Assembly: GCF_022347765.1 (NCBI RefSeq) | Contig: NZ_JAKRFZ010000017.1 | Location: forward strand, 1-64,000 | DNA: 64,000 bases | From: Pseudoalteromonas sp. OOF1S-7 | GTDB lineage: Bacteria; Pseudomonadota; Gammaproteobacteria; Enterobacterales; Alteromonadaceae | Direction: 5' to 3' | Shown: in pieces, positions 33,182 through 40,920 of the stretch | Position numbering within the stretch: the stretch's first letter is position 1 | Layout: the number at the start of each line of letters is the position of its first letter | Program-made: the position numbers and the translations under genes | The notes under the pieces: generated by a model | Seen by the model: only the letters and a program-made list of their open reading frames with translations | Told to the model about the DNA's origin: nothing | The model's database searches: none

Positions 33182-35509
33182 ATGCCCTCAGAAAATATTG
33201 CACAGGGGTTGTCTGCTCTTTCTAAAGCGGAAACATTGCAGGCAATCAAGGAGCGTCCGCTCAATGCGCGCATACTGGATCTGGTGATAATCCACTACAG
33301 CGAGTGGCTTAACATGCCAGAACAATGTCTGACAACGGTAAAAAGCCAATTTGATTCAAATGTCATTGTTCGTTCCAGCTCTCAACAGGAAGATACTGCT
33401 GGCTCAAGCCTGGCGGGTGAATTCTTATCAGTATTGGATGTGCCGCTGGATAGCGAGAGTCTCACTAAGCAGATCAACGCTGTTTTTGCTTCCTTTGGGA
33501 AAGTGGCACCAGATGACCAGGTATTTGTACAAAAAATGCTGACGAATGTTGAAGTGGCCGGGGTTGCATTTTCCCACGATCCAAATACCGGAGCACCGTA
33601 CACAGTCATTAATGCCGATCTGTCTGGTGATACTGCCAGCATTACCAGCGGGACAGGTGAAGAAGGCCATACATGGTTTATTCTTCATGGGACACCGGCA
33701 ACATTGTCATGGCAAATAGCGCTGCTTGAGATGATGGAGCAGTTATCTCATTACTTTGAAGGCAGCCCTATCGATGTCGAGTTTGCGTTTAGCGAAGGCC
33801 AGCTTTATCTCTTACAAGCGCGTCCGTTGTGGATCAGCAAGACTTATGCAGCCAGTGACCCTCAGTTGCAACTAGAACTACGTTGTATCGAAAAAAAACT
33901 CAATAGATTGTCTCAGCCCCATCCATACTTGCATGGTAAAACAACCATGTACGGAGTTATGCCAGACTGGAACCCCGCTGAAATTATCGGCATTAAACCC
34001 AGGGCTTTAGCATTATCTCTATACAAAGAGCTTGTTACAGATGATGTCTGGGCCCATCAAAGAGCTGACTATGGTTATCGTGATGTCGTAGGCTTTCCCC
34101 TGCTTACAGTGCTAGGCGGGACGCCTTATATTGATGTCAGGACAAGCTTCAACTCATTTATTCCAGCTACTTTGGATTCCAAGCTTGCAGATAAGTTAGT
34201 AAACGATTATTTGCAACAGTTGGCAGCTCATCCGCAGTCTCACGATAAAGTTGAATTTGATATTGTCATATCGTGTTTTACGTTTGATCTGGACAGCAAA
34301 CTGGATGCATTGGGTCACCACTTTAGCCGTGACGAGAAAGCGCAGCTCAAAGCGTCTTTAATTAAACTCAGTAACAGAATTTTTTCAGGTATTTGGCGAG
34401 ATGACCTTAACAAGATAGAGCGATTAGTTGATAAGCAAAAAACCATAGTCAATTCTGATTTGAACAAGATTGATAAAATTTATTGGTTGTTACAAGACTG
34501 CAAGAGCTTTGGCACTTTGCCCTTTGCGGGACTTGCCAGATGCGGCTTTATCGCGGTTCAGCTGTTAAATTCAATGAGGTCGTGTGGACTGTTGACTGAG
34601 CAAGAAGTTGAGCAATTTATGCTGAGCATAGAAACGGTTAGCTCCCAACTCGTTCAAGACCAAAAAGAATTGTCAATGCAAGCTTTGATTGCTAAATACG
34701 GTCACCTGCGCCCCGGCACATATGATATTGATTCCGCAAGGTATGATGAAGCCCCCGAACGGTATTTTTGCGAAATGAACCATGAAGAAAAGGGGCAATG
34801 TGTCGATTTTAGTATTTCGTTGCGCAGCCTGAATGCAATTAATGAAGAGTTGACTAAAAATCAGTTAGAGATAGACGCTGTAGGGTTACTCAACTTTATT
34901 AAAGAGGCTATAGAGGCGAGAGAATATGCAAAGTTTATCTTTACGAAAAGCTTAAGTGACGCCATCAAAATCATAGAGGCCCTGGGCAATCAACTCGGCT
35001 TTACCCGAGCAGAGATGGCCAACGTTGACATCAAGGACATTCTGAAACTGTACTCGACCTCGCTTAGTGCAAAAGAGTCGATCAAGGCATCCATTCATTT
35101 GGGCAGAAACTACCATAGCCTCAGCCAGGCAATTAAATTACCAGCGCTAATCTGTGATGTATCAGAAGTAAGGCTGTTTCAACTGCTTGAGGACGAACCG
35201 AACTTTATTACTCAATTGCATGTTACAGGTGAACCCATCGTCTGGCACGAACAACAGAGTAAAGCAGCGTTGAAAGGCAAGATAGTGTTTATTGATTCTG
35301 CAGATCCTGGCTATGACTGGCTATTTAGTACCGGCATTGTTGCCTTGGTAACACAATACGGGGGACGTAATTCTCACATGGCAATTCGGGCCGGCGAGCT
35401 TGGCTTACCTGCTATTATCGGTGCTGGTGAGAAACACTTCCACAGCTGGAAGCGGTACAAGATGATTACCTTGGATTGCCTTAAGCAGAAGGTTGAATGT
35501 ACGCAATGA
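33182..35509 (+). CDS. PEP-synthase-like phosphotransferase, probable L-glutamine kinase
   Basis: The 775-residue protein has an N-terminal ATP-grasp part like PEP synthase (IVRSSSQQEDTAGSSLAGEF, FVQKMLTNVEVAGVAFSHDP and IDVEFAFSEGQLYLLQARPL), a helical middle domain (about 290-680) and a C-terminal swivelling His domain (YGGRNSHMAIRAGELGLPA, His about residue 732). It ends 43 residues after the His, so the TIM-barrel PEP domain is missing, as in rifampin phosphotransferase and in the C. jejuni glutamine kinase Cj1418. It would phosphorylate a small amide, with glutamine as the best guess, giving AMP and Pi. ATG at 33182 follows the cysC-like stop. Confidence 0.78.
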   Translation: MPSENIAQGLSALSKAETLQAIKERPLNARILDLVIIHYSEWLNMPEQCLTTVKSQFDSNVIVRSSSQQEDTAGSSLAGEFLSVLDVPLDSESLTKQINAVFASFGKVAPDDQVFVQKMLTNVEVAGVAFSHDPNTGAPYTVINADLSGDTASITSGTGEEGHTWFILHGTPATLSWQIALLEMMEQLSHYFEGSPIDVEFAFSEGQLYLLQARPLWISKTYAASDPQLQLELRCIEKKLNRLSQPHPYLHGKTTMYGVMPDWNPAEIIGIKPRALALSLYKELVTDDVWAHQRADYGYRDVVGFPLLTVLGGTPYIDVRTSFNSFIPATLDSKLADKLVNDYLQQLAAHPQSHDKVEFDIVISCFTFDLDSKLDALGHHFSRDEKAQLKASLIKLSNRIFSGIWRDDLNKIERLVDKQKTIVNSDLNKIDKIYWLLQDCKSFGTLPFAGLARCGFIAVQLLNSMRSCGLLTEQEVEQFMLSIETVSSQLVQDQKELSMQALIAKYGHLRPGTYDIDSARYDEAPERYFCEMNHEEKGQCVDFSISLRSLNAINEELTKNQLEIDAVGLLNFIKEAIEAREYAKFIFTKSLSDAIKIIEALGNQLGFTRAEMANVDIKDILKLYSTSLSAKESIKASIHLGRNYHSLSQAIKLPALICDVSEVRLFQLLEDEPNFITQLHVTGEPIVWHEQQSKAALKGKIVFIDSADPGYDWLFSTGIVALVTQYGGRNSHMAIRAGELGLPAIIGAGEKHFHSWKRYKMITLDCLKQKVECTQ

Positions 35510-36102
35510 AATTAATTGCCATTACTCAACGTGTCAGTGAGATCTCTGAATACGCTGAATGGCGCGACCAATTGGATCAGCGCTGGACAGCACTCCTAAG
35601 TCAGGCTGGTTACCATCCGTTGTTGGTACCTAATCATGCTGAGGTTGCGCTTGAACTGGTTCAACGCCTGCAACCCAATGGGATCATTTTTACCGGAGGC
35701 AATGATTTAGTGAAATACGGCGGAGAGAGTCTGGCTCGTGACAAAACCGAACAAACATTGCTTAAGTATGCAATCGAAAAAACACTACCGGTATTGGGCG
35801 TTTGTCGTGGCATGCAGTTGATTCAGGATTATTATCAGACGAGTTTGATTGATCTGGAAGGCCATGTGATGCCTCACCAGGAAGTGATGGTGTGCGGTCA
35901 AAAAATGATCAAGAACAGCTACCACACTCTGGGCACACGCCAAAACACGGCGCACTTTTCCACCTTTGCTACCTCTAAAGATCAGGTTGTGAAAGGGATA
36001 AAACACCAGAGTTTGCCGATCCTCGGCATAATGTGGCACCCGGAAAGAGAGCACCCCTTTGCGCCGGAAGATGTCAAACTAATCAATAGGCACTTTAAAT
36101 GA
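35506..36102 (+). CDS. Class-I glutamine amidotransferase-like hydrolase
   Basis: The 198-residue protein has the class-I fold of the gamma-glutamyl-GABA hydrolase (peptidase C26) group. The nucleophile sits in LGVCRGMQLIQDYY and the catalytic His and Glu in LGIMWHPEREHPF. In C. jejuni the homologue Cj1417 hydrolyses gamma-glutamyl-CDP-amidate to glutamate and CDP-phosphoramidate. The gene overlaps the preceding kinase gene by four bases (ATGA); an ATG three codons upstream is also in frame. The last bases overlap the next gene. Confidence 0.8.
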   Translation: MKLIAITQRVSEISEYAEWRDQLDQRWTALLSQAGYHPLLVPNHAEVALELVQRLQPNGIIFTGGNDLVKYGGESLARDKTEQTLLKYAIEKTLPVLGVCRGMQLIQDYYQTSLIDLEGHVMPHQEVMVCGQKMIKNSYHTLGTRQNTAHFSTFATSKDQVVKGIKHQSLPILGIMWHPEREHPFAPEDVKLINRHFK

Positions 36103-36845
36103 CAAAAGCACTTATTTTGGCCGCGGGCCAAGGGACACGGTTAAGGCCACATACTGAAGAACTTCCAAAAACAATGGTAAAAGTTCATGGTAAAGCGATT
36201 ATTGAATACCAATTAGATGTTTTTAATGGGCTGGGAATAGATGATATTGCAATCGTTGGGGGGTATCACCACGAAAAGCTTGAAAAGTACGGACTTAAAA
36301 AGTTTGTGAATGATGAGTTTGAATCGTCCAACATGGTGCATAGCCTATTTAAAGCACAAGCGTTCTTTGATGACCAGGATTTGGTGATTAGTTATGGCGA
36401 TATTATCTACGCTGCCGATATAGTAACTAAGCTACTTGCTTGTCCTAATGAAGTCGTTGTGAGTGCAGATCTGGACTGGGAATGGCTATGGTCTCAAAGG
36501 ATGGAGGATCCCGTTGAGGACGCTGAATCTTTTAAGTATCTCACGGATGGCAGGGTAGTTGAATTAGGGAAAAAGCTCAAATCAAAGCAAGAGGCGCAAG
36601 CGCAATATATTGGTTTGATTAAAGTGTCGGGCGCGGCACTGAAACGATGGTTGTCATATTATTTGTCATTATCCATTGACGAAACAAGGTCCATGTATAT
36701 GACGGACTTTATTCAGTTTTTGATCGAAAAAGGGGAGCCTGTGCATTGTGCGTGTCACAGTAAGGGGTGGCTAGAAGTCGACAGTGTAAGTGATTTGGCG
36801 CTGTACCAGGGGTTACCCATATCTCACTTTGAGATCGACAGATAG
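36099..36845 (+). CDS. MobA/LicC-like nucleotidyltransferase, probable CTP:phosphoglutamine cytidylyltransferase
   Basis: The 248-residue protein has the nucleotidyltransferase start ALILAAGQGTRLRPHTEELP, followed by PKTMVKVHGKAIIEYQLDVF, the metal-binding Asp in VISYGDIIYAADI, and a late VDSVSDLALYQ. This is the LicC/choline-phosphate cytidylyltransferase group. In C. jejuni the homologue Cj1416 joins CTP with phosphoglutamine. The gene overlaps the hydrolase gene by four bases, so all four predicted phosphoramidate enzymes are coupled. A different phosphorylated substrate cannot be ruled out from sequence alone. Confidence 0.78.
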   Translation: MTKALILAAGQGTRLRPHTEELPKTMVKVHGKAIIEYQLDVFNGLGIDDIAIVGGYHHEKLEKYGLKKFVNDEFESSNMVHSLFKAQAFFDDQDLVISYGDIIYAADIVTKLLACPNEVVVSADLDWEWLWSQRMEDPVEDAESFKYLTDGRVVELGKKLKSKQEAQAQYIGLIKVSGAALKRWLSYYLSLSIDETRSMYMTDFIQFLIEKGEPVHCACHSKGWLEVDSVSDLALYQGLPISHFEIDR

Positions 36846-36922
36846 TAAGTAAATTTAGTTTGGACTTTAAGGTGTTATTAAACAATGCCGTGCAGAAGTT
36901 GTGTTATTAGCGGAGCAAAAAA

Positions 36923-37843
36923 ATGAGTGCAGTACCCGAATCTTACCCTTTCAGACACTGGTCAATCGAGCAAATTCCTCATTCCGCTACTATTGCAATA
37001 TATGGCGCAGGTGAAATTGCAAAAGCGTTTTTCGAAGAACAGATTTTAACAAATCGAAGCGATATAGAAGTAAAGCTATTTTTGGACAGCAAAAGAGACG
37101 GGGTGTTTATGGATAAACCCTTGCTGAAGTATGAGGCTGGTAAAGATTATAAAGTTGACTATATTTTAATTGCTACGATGTTTTGGCCGAATATTGTGCG
37201 TTACATGCCCTCTTTGGAAAATGTTGCTATATACAAATATAACCAAGAGCGATTTAAGTTGGTTATTGTAGATGAAGATAAAAAAATCATTTTCAGAAGA
37301 AATGCGAGAACAGGATCTGGGGATGTCGGAAGGATGATGTTTTCCGAAGGTGGGATTCAAAAAATAATCAACATCCATGATAAAAAATACGCAGACTACT
37401 TTACATTCACTTTTGTAAGACACCCAACAGTCAAATTTTTGTCAGCATACTACCTATATATTATTGAGGATATGAAGCTAGACTTTACTCAGTCGCCTGG
37501 GATTGACTTCTATTCGGTCTTAAATGCACTGGGTATTTCTATGAGCTCACCTAATATTGATGAGTTTATTGAAAAGTATATGGTTTTACCTGAATCTATT
37601 CGGGATCCACATTTTTGGGGGCAAACTGAACATCTGAGTGGTCAAATTGATTTTGTCGGCAAGCTAGAAAATATGCATTCTGACATGGCGACATTGACTC
37701 AGGTTACGGGGGCCTATAAAGCCTATAAGCTAAAACATAGCGCGCCTAAAAGTATTTCAGAATATATTAATTCAGAGTCAGTGAGTACAATTCGTGCGGT
37801 TGAACATATTTTCAACGAGGATTATACCACCTACTCGTACTGA
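36923..37843 (+). CDS. Two-domain sulfotransferase-like protein, candidate phosphoramidate transferase
   Basis: The 306-residue protein has a short Rossmann-like N-terminal part (TIAIYGAGEIAKAFFEEQ, residues about 24-41) and a C-terminal domain like the sulfotransferase family 2. The latter has FTFVRHPTVKFLSAYYLYI, which fits the 3'-phosphate binding motif R-x-P-x(4)-S-A-Y, and KIIFRRNARTGSGDVGRMMF in the position of the 5'-phosphosulfate loop. Sulfotransferases use 3'-phosphonucleotide donors. The four genes before are predicted to make 3'-phospho-CDP-phosphoramidate, which has the same 3'-phosphate handle, so this protein is a candidate transferase for it. A true PAPS sulfotransferase is the alternative. 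Confidence 0.65.
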   Translation: MSAVPESYPFRHWSIEQIPHSATIAIYGAGEIAKAFFEEQILTNRSDIEVKLFLDSKRDGVFMDKPLLKYEAGKDYKVDYILIATMFWPNIVRYMPSLENVAIYKYNQERFKLVIVDEDKKIIFRRNARTGSGDVGRMMFSEGGIQKIINIHDKKYADYFTFTFVRHPTVKFLSAYYLYIIEDMKLDFTQSPGIDFYSVLNALGISMSSPNIDEFIEKYMVLPESIRDPHFWGQTEHLSGQIDFVGKLENMHSDMATLTQVTGAYKAYKLKHSAPKSISEYINSESVSTIRAVEHIFNEDYTTYSY

Positions 37844-37871
37844 AATTACTTTTTTGCAAGGAGTAGATATT

Positions 37872-38666
37872 ATGAAGAAAGTGTTTAGAAGCAAGCAAAA
37901 TTCAGAGTATTGGGAAAAGCGCTGGCTGGATTCTGGCTGTGATAAAAATGAATTTTCGAACATGGAGATTTACCCGATAAAATTTGCCCAACTGGTTGCT
38001 GATAAAGCGGACAGGATCCTGGAGGCGGGTTGTGGTACAGGCAGGCTGTATTTCCATTATAAGAAACAAGGTAAGGATATTAAAGGGATTGACTTTAGTG
38101 AGAACGCGATTACAGCGATAAAAAGCCATGCTCCAGATGCACAGGTTGAGCGTGGCAGTATCACTGATCTGCCCTATGACTCAGGCTATTTTGATACCGT
38201 GTTTGCATTTGGGTTGTATCACAATATCGAAGACATGAATGAATTAACAAAAGCATTCAGTGAAACCAAGCGAGTATTGCAGCCAGGTGGCAGTTTGGTG
38301 GCATCTTTCCGTTTTGATAGCGTGGAAAATAACCTCATTGAAAGAATCGTTAGAAAGAGGCAGCAAGAAAGCAACTATAACCAGTTTCATCGTTGGCATT
38401 TTACTTTAAGTGAAATTAAAGCCTTTCTGGAGCCAGAAATTTTAGTCGAAGACGTCTATTACGTAAGAAATGTATCATTTCTGTTTAAATTCGACTTTTT
38501 CAGGGCCAAATCAATGAAAGCAGATAGCTTTGATGAATCGAGAGCGAGAGCCAGTGGTTTTCAGTTAAACGGGTTAGGGAAGATGTTAGATAGGGTTTTG
38601 CATACCTGTTTCCCCACTTTGTTTTCGAATCTTATTGTTGTGGTTGGTAAAAAGGCAGCAACCTAA
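37872..38666 (+). CDS. SAM-dependent methyltransferase, candidate phosphoramidate O-methyltransferase
   Basis: The 264-residue protein has motif I (RILEAGCGTGRLYFHYKKQ), acidic strand-two end (DIKGIDFSENAITAIKSH) and motif II/III (DSGYFDTVFAFGLYHNIED) of Methyltransf_11. The ATG at 37872 is chosen over an upstream in-frame ATG because AAGGAG lies nine bases before it. It follows the candidate transferase by 28 bases. In C. jejuni the phosphoramidate genes are followed by two methyltransferases (Cj1419, Cj1420), so an O-methylation of the phosphoramidate is possible. A sugar methyltransferase is just as plausible. Confidence 0.78.
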   Translation: MKKVFRSKQNSEYWEKRWLDSGCDKNEFSNMEIYPIKFAQLVADKADRILEAGCGTGRLYFHYKKQGKDIKGIDFSENAITAIKSHAPDAQVERGSITDLPYDSGYFDTVFAFGLYHNIEDMNELTKAFSETKRVLQPGGSLVASFRFDSVENNLIERIVRKRQQESNYNQFHRWHFTLSEIKAFLEPEILVEDVYYVRNVSFLFKFDFFRAKSMKADSFDESRARASGFQLNGLGKMLDRVLHTCFPTLFSNLIVVVGKKAAT

Positions 38667-38720
38667 AACCTGGCGTGACTCATCCAGCGACAGTCAATGT
38701 GGCTAACAGGCTGATAAACG

Positions 38721-39446
38721 TCAGACTGTTTTTTGCTCAACATGGCTGTTTAGCTGATGCAGGTGTGGATTACTCAGCAGCAGTGCGGTTAACTGTTGAT
38801 AAGAAAAGTCAGTGCGATGGTTTAGGGCCTGATAGATTGCCTGTATTGCAATATAGTCGTCAGGCTCGTCTAAAGTGAGACGAAAATGACTATGGTCCTC
38901 TAATGCGCTGATAACGTAGGTCTTTAACGACTTAAATTTCGCCATGCCCAGAGTGACATGTTCTCTGTCTGGTGGCGATGTTGCATTTTGATGCGTTAGT
39001 GCCAGCAAAGAGTATGGGAAAACGCAGCAATCCAGGCCTCTGGGGAACCCGCTGTGAGGCCCCAGGCTCACCATATCATAATCGTGGTGCAGGAATGTGT
39101 TAATAGCCTGAGTGGTGAGCGCATTGTCGATCAGCGGGCAATCGCTGGTCAAGCGCACAATAGCCGTGTCGTCTGTCGCACCGAACTGGCTTGCAGCTTG
39201 ATAGTAGCGACTAAGGACATCATTTGTACTACCTTTGAAATAATCGACATTAAGTGATTCGCAAAGGGACACAATGGGCTGCTCAGTTCCGTCATCGGTC
39301 GTTGCGACAATAATATTTTCATGCCAGGGCGCCAACCGCTCCAGCATTACCTGCAGGACAGTGCTCTCACACAACGGCAGCATAACCTTGCCGGGAAGAC
39401 GGGTTGAGGTCATTCTTGCTTGAATAATGATCTGAACTTTATTCAT
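38721..39446 (-). CDS. SpsF-like cytidylyltransferase, candidate CMP-pseudaminate synthetase
   Basis: The protein of about 241 residues has the CMP-sugar synthetase-like start VQIIIQARMTSTRLPGKVML, then NIIVATTDDGTEQ, and VRLTSDCPLIDNALTTQAI with the metal-binding Asp. This is the SpsF branch, which replaces PseF in Bacillus sps clusters. No other CMP-sugar synthetase lies in the window, so it is the best candidate for activating pseudaminic acid with CTP. It is convergent with the methyltransferase gene and divergent from pseI. Several in-frame ATGs precede the one chosen, and no clear ribosome binding site decides. Confidence 0.72.
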   Translation of the reverse strand: MNKVQIIIQARMTSTRLPGKVMLPLCESTVLQVMLERLAPWHENIIVATTDDGTEQPIVSLCESLNVDYFKGSTNDVLSRYYQAASQFGATDDTAIVRLTSDCPLIDNALTTQAINTFLHHDYDMVSLGPHSGFPRGLDCCVFPYSLLALTHQNATSPPDREHVTLGMAKFKSLKTYVISALEDHSHFRLTLDEPDDYIAIQAIYQALNHRTDFSYQQLTALLLSNPHLHQLNSHVEQKTV

Positions 39447-39574
39447 AGAAGTCATTGTTATCATTGTATTTGAGATCAATATAGCAAATGATTACACTCA
39501 AAGACAGAGACAAAGCAGTGATGAAGCGCGCGAAGCTATTGACCTGAGACAATGTTTACGCACATTTTTAAAAC

Positions 39575-39591
39575 GGGCGCGCATTTTGCTT
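39575..39591 (+). promoter_or_regulatory. Candidate sigma-54 promoter of pseI operon
   Basis: GGGCGCGCATTTTGCTT has GG at 39576-39577 and GC at 39588-39589 with ten bases between. The -12 part (TTTGCTT) is ideal, the -24 part differs from TGGCACG at two places. It lies 43 bases before the pseI start. It would tie pseudaminic acid synthesis to the flagellar regulon. Confidence 0.5.
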
Positions 39592-39631
39592 AATATGACA
39601 AAGATGCCAGTGTAGAACAAGAAGGCGCACA

Positions 39632-40672
39632 GTGAATTTTAATAAACACATTACTATAGCAGGTAACAAAGTCGGCCACGACCAGCCCTGTTATATCATT
39701 GCAGAAATGTCTGCAAATCATGGTCAATCATTGAGTAAGGCCAAAGAGTTAGTGTATGCAGCAAAAGAAGCCGGAGCCGATGCAATTAAGTTGCAAACCT
39801 ACACCGCCGATACGCTGACCATGGACTGTAAACTGCCGCACTTTGAGGCAACTGGCCCTTGGCAGGGACAGTATTTGTACGACCTCTATAAAGGGGCATA
39901 TATGCCCTGGGATTTTCATGCTGAGTTGTTTGAGTTGGCAGACAAAATCGGGATCACGTGTTTTTCCTCACCATTCGATAAAACGGCGGTCGATCTGTTG
40001 ACCCAACTGAATGCACCAGCCTATAAAATTGCGTCGCCGGAGCTGATAGACCATCAGTTGATCCGCGACGTTGCGGCAACGCAAAAGCCTGTGATTATGT
40101 CGACGGGCGGCGCCACACTAATAGAGATTGCAGAAGCGGTGAAAGTGGCAGAGGAAGCGGGGATCAAGGAGCTTTGCCTGATGAAGTGTACCAGTACTTA
40201 TCCAGCCCCGGCAGACAGTATTAATCTGCGCACTATCCCACACATGCAGGAAGCATTTGGCTGTCCGGTGGGCTTATCTGACCATACTTTAGGGAATGAT
40301 GTACCACTGGCGTCGGTAGCGGTGGGTGCCTGTATGATTGAGAAGCACTTTGTAATGAGTAAAGAAGATAACACCGCAGACAGTTTCTTCTCCATGACAC
40401 CCGATGAACTGGCTGCCCTGGTGCATGGTGTGCGACAAATTGAGCTGGCAATGGGCCAGGTTCATTATCCCAGGGACGCGTCTAAAGCCCGCCGCTGTGT
40501 TTACATAGTCAAAGATATCAAAGCGGGAGAAGAAATTACCGCTGAGCATGTCGCACAAATGCGTCCTGGTGGTGGGGAGATTATGCCCAAATCCTTACCA
40601 CACCTGATTGGTCGTACCGTGAATAAAACGTTAGTGCGTGGAATGCAACTGAGCTGGGGAGATCTACTATGA
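39632..40672 (+). CDS. pseI: Pseudaminic acid synthase PseI
   Basis: PseI condenses 2,4-diacetamido-2,4,6-trideoxy-L-altrose with PEP to pseudaminic acid. The 346-residue protein is a NeuB-type synthase with PCYIIAEMSANHGQSLSKAK, the catalytic barrel segment AIKLQTYTADTL, and GLSDHTLGNDVPLASVAVG. The C-terminal 60 residues form the SAF (antifreeze-like) domain (ITAEHVAQMRPGGGEIMP). The start codon is GTG with AGAAGG before it. The gene ends inside the start of the ACP gene (ATGA overlap), so it is coupled to it. Confidence 0.93.
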   Translation: MNFNKHITIAGNKVGHDQPCYIIAEMSANHGQSLSKAKELVYAAKEAGADAIKLQTYTADTLTMDCKLPHFEATGPWQGQYLYDLYKGAYMPWDFHAELFELADKIGITCFSSPFDKTAVDLLTQLNAPAYKIASPELIDHQLIRDVAATQKPVIMSTGGATLIEIAEAVKVAEEAGIKELCLMKCTSTYPAPADSINLRTIPHMQEAFGCPVGLSDHTLGNDVPLASVAVGACMIEKHFVMSKEDNTADSFFSMTPDELAALVHGVRQIELAMGQVHYPRDASKARRCVYIVKDIKAGEEITAEHVAQMRPGGGEIMPKSLPHLIGRTVNKTLVRGMQLSWGDLL

Positions 40673-40920
40673 GTGTTCAACGCGAAGCCGTACTGGCCTT
40701 GTTAAAAGCGTTTTTTGAAGCGCGCGCTGTGCTGGTAAGCGAAACTGATTTTGAGTCATTTGATTTTATTGCGGCCGGTGTTCTGGACTCTTTTGAGGTG
40801 TTATCGATGATCATGCACATCGAAGCACATTTTGGTTTGTCAGTGCCGCCAGAGTTACTGCTTGATACACGCAATGCACAAGTAGGTCGGTTTACCGACG
40901 CCATAGTGGCACTGGCATGA
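40669..40920 (+). CDS. Acyl carrier protein
   Basis: The 83-residue protein has the ACP motif AAGVLDSFEVLSMIMHIE, in which the Ser of DSF is the phosphopantetheine attachment site. The sequence around is acidic and helical, as in the family. It lies between pseI and the pseG-pseH fusion with four-base overlaps on both sides. This is unusual for a pseudaminic acid operon. It suggests that an acyl group bound to this ACP is transferred to the sugar. The ligase encoded two genes later could load it. Confidence 0.9.
   Translation: MSVQREAVLALLKAFFEARAVLVSETDFESFDFIAAGVLDSFEVLSMIMHIEAHFGLSVPPELLLDTRNAQVGRFTDAIVALA

Noticed and set aside
33182..35509. PEP synthase of central metabolism
   Set aside because: The protein ends about 43 residues after the swivelling His and lacks the C-terminal PEP-binding barrel; the context is glycan synthesis.
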